This document shows, one piece after another, positions 58,954 through 64,000 of a stretch of 64,000 nt of DNA; position 1 is the first letter of the stretch, and the number at the start of each line of letters is the position of its first letter. The notes under the pieces were generated by a model. That model made no database searches. It had not been told where the DNA came from and worked only from the letters and a program-made list of their open reading frames with translations. Location of the stretch: contig JAUCBN010000023.1 in assembly GCA_035048815.1 (NCBI GenBank), positions 20,317,501 to 20,381,500 of the forward strand. Reading direction: 5' to 3'. Source of the DNA: Abelmoschus esculentus (lineage: Eukaryota; Streptophyta; Magnoliopsida; Malvales; Malvaceae). Made by a program: the position numbers and the translations under genes.

Positions 58954-59188
58954 TGTTATGGATATATTTATTCATGGTGGATATTCATATATTAAGTTAA
59001 AGTTTAATGGACTTTATTGTTATGGTTTAATACCCATTGAAATTAGGGTTTTTATCTCATGCCTATAAATATAGACTTTTGGACAAAGTATTGTATACAA
59101 CCTTACTTTGAGAATATAATACAAATCGCTCTCTTTTGTCTCTCATCTTTGTTCTCTTACTTTGTTATTATATTTTACTTTATTCACA
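58954..59188 (+). mobile_element. Ty1/copia-type LTR followed by a leader, body missing
   Basis: A 235-bp segment begins TGTTATGG, has a TATA-like CTATAAATATAG at about 59063, and ends TTATTCACA. It is followed by ACACGTTATCAGCACGAG, which I recall after the 5' LTR of several plant copia elements. About 500 bp of leader-like sequence follows, but no gag or pol frame. The family name is not certain. Confidence 0.5.
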
Positions 59189-61155
59189 ACACGTTATCAG
59201 CACGAGACTCTAACCAACGGAGGTTTTTGTCGTTAGAATCTTGAAGGAATTATTAAAAAGAATTTGTTACTAGCATAAATCAAAGATAAGTTCTTCTCCC
59301 TCAACTATATTTTAATTATCGGTTATTTTTCTCTCTTGATCTTTGGTTTGATTTTTAATTTATTAAAAATCTTTTGTTATTTGGTGTATGTGTAGCGATA
59401 AAGTGACTCAATTACCGTGGTTCTTGTCGATAATTACCGGAAAAGATTTTAACACAATATTGATAACTAAATCTACCATATATTCAAGTTAGTGGAAAGT
59501 CAGGTATGTTTTATTTATTTAATTTGAGATTTTTTTTCTTTATTTACAACCAATATTTTTTTTTTATTTTATTATTATGATAAAAGTTTATGTTTTAATC
59601 ATGTTCTAAGTATTACATGATATTGGAACAAATATTAAACCTTTAATTAATTAATATGTTTTTTATTATGTTGGTTTAATCCGAGTATATTGGCTGGACA
59701 TCCCGTTCTGCGAGGCTACTGGTCTCAAAGGAGGTTCTTTTTAAAGGACCTTGTGGACTGGTTTAATAAAGTCGCGTATAAGGATTAAATTTTTATTCAT
59801 TTAATGTATTGTATATATATTAGTTGATCAATTACTATTTAGTAGTATGAATATTATAAAGTTTATATTTGCTTGAAAGCAATACTATTTTTATGTCGAA
59901 AAAATTCGACTATAAACTTCTCCCAAGTTCAAGTTATGAAAATCGTCTTGATCAAATAATTTTTATGGAAAGCATTCTCTGAAGATAATTATCTAAATAA
60001 TTCTTAAACTATTAGTTCAATCTTATTTTAACCACCAAAATAAAAACAATTTATAAAATTACACATTTAATACTTCACCTTTATAATTTTTTATTTCTTC
60101 TTCCCCAACTATTTTTTGTACGTTAACATAGTCGGTTATACGATATATCTTAAACCCTAAACCCGACTGCTCAATCAGATTAGGGTCTTCACTGCTCTGT
60201 ATTTTCTCAACAAATACTGCATAAAGAAAAAAGAATACTTAAATAGTCTTTGTATAACAAAATATAATAATTATTTGATTAAATCAATTAAAATTAAAGC
60301 TACAAGATATAACAAAATCAATTAAAAATTAGAATTATTTTCCAGAAGTTTAAGATTTTGCAATTGTTCCCAAGTTCTTGACTAAATCATCTTTTATCAT
60401 TTTTATACTTCTATCATGAAGTGAAAGAATTTTTTTCTTTATCAAACTTGATCTGCATTTGTAGGTTCAATAAAAAACTGGTTTACATGCATCCCTACTA
60501 AAAGAGAATATCTATATTTACGACACATTTTTTTCTAGTTATCAGGTGACCGAAATTTTCTAATTTTTTAAGTTTTACTGTAGAACTAACCTGGATCTCC
60601 AGCGTGGTAAATTTAAAGGAATCCGCAATTGAGATAGTATAAATGTGGAGGATTAAATATATAATTACATAAAATATTTTTATTTTGATGATTAAAATAG
60701 GATTGAATTAATAGTTTATGGATTATGTAAGTAAATTATTTATTTTATTATATTAGTTCAGTATCCTATTAAGGTTTAATTATACTAAATGATTGAGTGA
60801 TTAAAAGTTTACATAGAAAAACGTAAGTAACTTTATTAATCGTTTTTTAAAATAGGTGACCAACTCTGTTATAAGAAAAATATAAGTGAAAAGTTGAGTA
60901 GTTAATTCAAATCTAAATCTCTAACCATAATACCTTAAATTCTAAACCATAAACCCTAAATCTTAAAATCTAAACACGTCTCTTAAATTATAAACCTTAA
61001 AACTTAATATATATATATTTTTAATTTTCCCCGTCCATATATCATCGCAAACTTAAAATTTATCTCCTTTTACTTTCCCAACATTTTCATTTAAAGCAAA
61101 TTTCCGGTTTTCATAAATTACTATTTACGTCTGTATCATGCATGAACTTGGATTA
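59189..61155. other. Retroelement leader remnant and AT-rich intergenic sequence
   Basis: 59189-59800 is probably the untranslated leader of the copia-type element, including GGCTACTGGTCTCAAAGGAGG near 59715. From 59800 on it is AT-rich without recognised genes; 60900-61010 has CTAAACCATAAACCCTAAATC-like runs. Confidence 0.35.
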
Positions 61156-61830
61156 GGGCCGTAAATGAAACGAGACAGATCACAAGCTAAGTCGAATTCG
61201 ATTGGATTGACTAAATGATTCGATTGGATTTGACTAAATTACTATTTACTAAATGATTCGATTACTATTTACTAAATGATTCGATTGGATTAAGGCTGTA
61301 AATGAAACGAGACAGATCATAAATTTCCGGTTTTCATAAATTTCCGATTTTCATAAATTACTATTTACTAAATGATTCGATTGGATTTGACTCGAGTTCG
61401 AACTCGGCTCGAATTCTTAACGAGCTAAGCCGAGCTATATGATACTCGATGCGAAAAGCTCACAAGCTACTCGAAAACATAAATATACTATTTTTTATTT
61501 TTTTTTATAATTTAAAATTTAAATTTCTAAACTTAAAACCCTAAAATCTAAACCTTAAATATAAGTCTTAAAACCTAAATTAAGATAATAAAACTTAAAA
61601 TTAACAAGTTTGAATTTATACAACTTGTGTACCAAAGTTTTTTCTCCATTAGGCTTTAAATGAGACATGAGAGATAAGAGTTACTCGAGTCTAACACAGT
61701 AAAAAATCGGTCAATATATAACTCAATTAGGGTCGAATAAAGCTCAAACTCGACTTGAAATCCTAACGAGCCAAACCGAGCTTAGCACTACTCAAGCTCA
61801 ACTTGTTTACGCACCTACCTTGGATAATAG
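61156..61830. mobile_element. Worn MITE-like element with internal duplications
   Basis: It begins AGGGCCGTAAATGAAACGAG and ends near GTTTACGCACCTACCTT, whose reverse complement is similar in style. CGAGCTAAGCCGAGCT and GAGCCAAACCGAGCTTAG lie inside. TTACTATTTACTAAATGATT occurs three times between 61235 and 61380, and ATGAAACGAGACAGATCA twice. No coding capacity. Confidence 0.45.
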
Positions 61831-62121
61831 ATCATTTGAGTATAAATTTAATCCATTATAATGAAGTAGTTATATGTGCTCCTATGCTCATTGGTGGATA
61901 AAAGTGTGAGAAATACACTATACAAGTTTACTTTTAAACCTCTAATTACAAGTTTTGGCCTACAAATCACCCACTTTCACAAAACCAACTTCTTTATTGA
62001 CCGACTCAATGTAAACACACAACCTTTTATTCCCATCTCCAATATCAAAATGCAGACATTTTATATGAAATAACTCATGTTTCTCAAACACAATGCCATT
62101 AATGCTCTCAAGATGGTAGTT

Positions 62122-64000
62122 TTACTCTTGATTCTTCGGTTGACTGTTGCTCTCAACATTGTTTTCTTCATTGCCAACCTCAGCTCCTTTGACATGCAAT
62201 TCATAATAATGCTTGGCCTGTCGAATTTCCCTGTCAAGGTCTGCATACATCTTCACGGATGATTCGGCAAAACTCTTCAATTGACCAACAAAGAAAACGA
62301 GGCTTGTCTCAAAAGAATCCTTCAAAGCATCAGTTCTGAAAATATTATAAGCAGAATCACTAATTTCACCATCTTTCTGGGATGTGATCGTGCTCTCCTT
62401 CGCAGCATCCTCTCTTGACATATTGATAGAGGAGTTAGCATCCTTCCCTTCGTTCTTTTCCTGGTGTGGCAAAAAGCCAGATGTATCCGCTGCCAACCGT
62501 TTCATGGAGTCAGAGACTTGCTTTATAAAAGGCTCCAATGCATCAAGCTTGTCATACCAAGAACCACATGTTGCGTATATTGGAGGGCCGTGTGTTCTCA
62601 GAAATTCAGTTTTGAAGTTTTTTCTCTTCGATCTCTTCAAAGACTTTTGCGGAATAGAAACGCATTTCGCGAGCCAACTGTTTACGGCTGTCAGATAAGC
62701 TTTCAGGGCACCAATCCACTTTGTAAAGCTTGAACACAGCGAGCTTAGTTCATGTTCAAGATGAGCAGTAATATGACCATGTGATTCAGACAGTACAGAG
62801 ATTTTCGTGGTGCCATTCTTGTATGCAACTGAGATAATTTGAAACTGACGCCTATGACATTCAGACATTACTTCCCACATTCGACTCAACCTGTGTTGGA
62901 ATGATAGGTGAAACAGATTCTTTAGAATAATAAGAGTATTTCAGATACGAGCAAAGCAAAAACCTATTTTAGGAAGTAAATGTATTGGCACTACAGGCCA
63001 CTAAAATGTATGGCAGAAAAAGGAAAATAAGACATCGTAGATGAAGAAATACCCTTCGATCAACTCCTCCAGTTGTGGTTGTAGCTCATTGTCGCGTAAA
63101 TTCTCAATCCTTTTTGATATCGAGTGAATTCTTTGGATTGCAACTCTAATTCTTGAGTGCAAATCCTTGACAACAGCTCGAGTCTTGTCAATTTTGCTTG
63201 AACTCTCAGCCCTTGACTCCATCTGTCTTAAGATTTTACACTTCAAGTCATACTCACTTCGGACTGTCTCGCTGGCCTGAAGTTAAGAGAAATACAAAAT
63301 GAATAAATATTGGCGATCATAAATTTTATGCCCAAACCAATCACCGCTTGACTAAATAACATGAAAGATTCAACTTACTGGTGCAAAATTGGATCACTTT
63401 CAACTTCAGAAAATACAAACAAGTCACAACTAGACTTTATAGTTAGCTATTTGAAGTTCAACTCTGAAGCCAAAATAATAACTGTGCACGTCTCCACATA
63501 TAACCAGAGTTCGGAAACATAAGATTAACTACAGAAGCATTCATTTGCCTGGGACTTCAAAGCTAAATTCTTGAAGGATTCCTCTTTAGATGATAATCTC
63601 TTAACAGCAGAAACATAGCTAGCATAAAACCAAAACCCAGTACTTATGCAAAGCACATTCTTCTATACAGCTTTTTCAATTCCTACTGCATCTAAATACC
63701 AAATCATCAAATTCATCTTGGGACATCATATTTCACCTAAGCTTGGATTAAATGTCAAAACTGGAGGCTCATAACCAGAAATGAAAACATTCAGGAAGGA
63801 AAACTAAACGCAAAAGAGAATAAATAATACCTTTACTTCATCATAAAGCTTCCTCTCCCATGCATATAGTCTATCCAAGGTTGAGGCATGACTGCCTGAA
63901 ATCATGCAGGCATTGTAGAAAAGGTTGTTGTTAAGGTTCTCAACATCATCCTTCGAATTTAATCCCAGAGGATTCCCGGATGAAGATGATCGAGATGACA
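62122..64000 (-). CDS. DUF632 protein (NRG2-like), 3' part; gene continues past the right edge
   Basis: Plant DUF630/DUF632 proteins carry an N-terminal DUF630 and a long helical DUF632 domain; NRG2 of Arabidopsis acts in nitrate regulation. The visible exons are 64000-63831, 63276-63053 and 62890-62122. They join in frame to about 387 codons, that is, only the C-terminal part of the protein. Family signs are NLNNNLFYNACMISGSHAS, then LDRLYAWERKLYDEVK at the end of the first exon, then EYDLKCKILRQMESRA, SRMWEVMSECHRRQFQ and FLRTHGPPIYATCGSWYDKL. The tail is Glu/Asn-rich. The start, the DUF630 domain and the promoter lie outside the window. It is close to the DUF632 family but I cannot say which member. 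Confidence 0.9.

Noticed and set aside
1..64000. A new multi-gene defence or metabolic system
   Set aside because: All clear genes belong to known plant families with unrelated roles; the rest is repeats and relics.

Overview
The window is nuclear DNA of a flowering plant. Genes have many short introns with GT/AG borders, intergenic DNA is very AT-rich and full of degraded transposons, and the proteins are closest to eudicot families. The repeat types resemble those of Malvaceae such as cotton (Gossypium); that placement is inference from general familiarity. There is no bacterial, organellar or viral gene cluster.

Seven protein genes can be reconstructed. (1) 1033-6016 (+): an ER-type P2A calcium ATPase (ECA1/ECA4 type), 8 coding exons, 1061 residues. 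(2) 12505-14986 (-): an ankyrin-repeat/PGG membrane protein, 3 exons, 543 residues. (3) 28878-30275 (-): a 3-ketoacyl-CoA synthase of the KCS3/KCS12 type, one exon, with a Ser at the position of the catalytic Asn. (4) 35608-37491 (-): an EXO70H exocyst subunit, one exon. (5) 51178-53502 (-): a SOSEKI (DUF966) polarity protein, 4 exons, whose small last exon lies beyond a 616-bp intron. (6) 56704-58357 (+): actin, 4 coding exons, 377 residues. (7) 62122-64000 (-): the 3' part of a DUF632 (NRG2-like) gene that runs off the right edge. From memory, genes 1-4 match the order of ECA4, an ankyrin gene, KCS3 and EXO70H6 on Arabidopsis chromosome 1 (about At1g07670-At1g07725), so they look like a conserved block expanded by transposons.

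Between the genes (about three quarters of the window) lie: a non-LTR retrotransposon remnant (6570-9385) carrying two inverted hAT-type MITEs, each with a perfect 8-bp target duplication; two inverted, distant Ty3/gypsy LTRs (9780-10645 and 28035-28745); Ty1/copia fragments (33380-34020 and an LTR at 58954-59188); several foldback/MITE families, one with a telomere-like core (11008-11683); a tRNA-derived SINE family (at least 5 copies, 39-55 kb); a tandem array with a period of about 185 bp (49545-50450) and an orphan monomer (54140-54340); and minisatellites built on GTATCGATAC.

The genes are independent housekeeping or developmental genes: calcium pumping into the ER, membrane signalling, very-long-chain lipid metabolism, exocytosis, cell polarity and cytoskeleton. 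They do not form one pathway. No new multi-gene system is visible. The most interesting points are the altered KCS active site, the conserved gene order, and the nested repeats.
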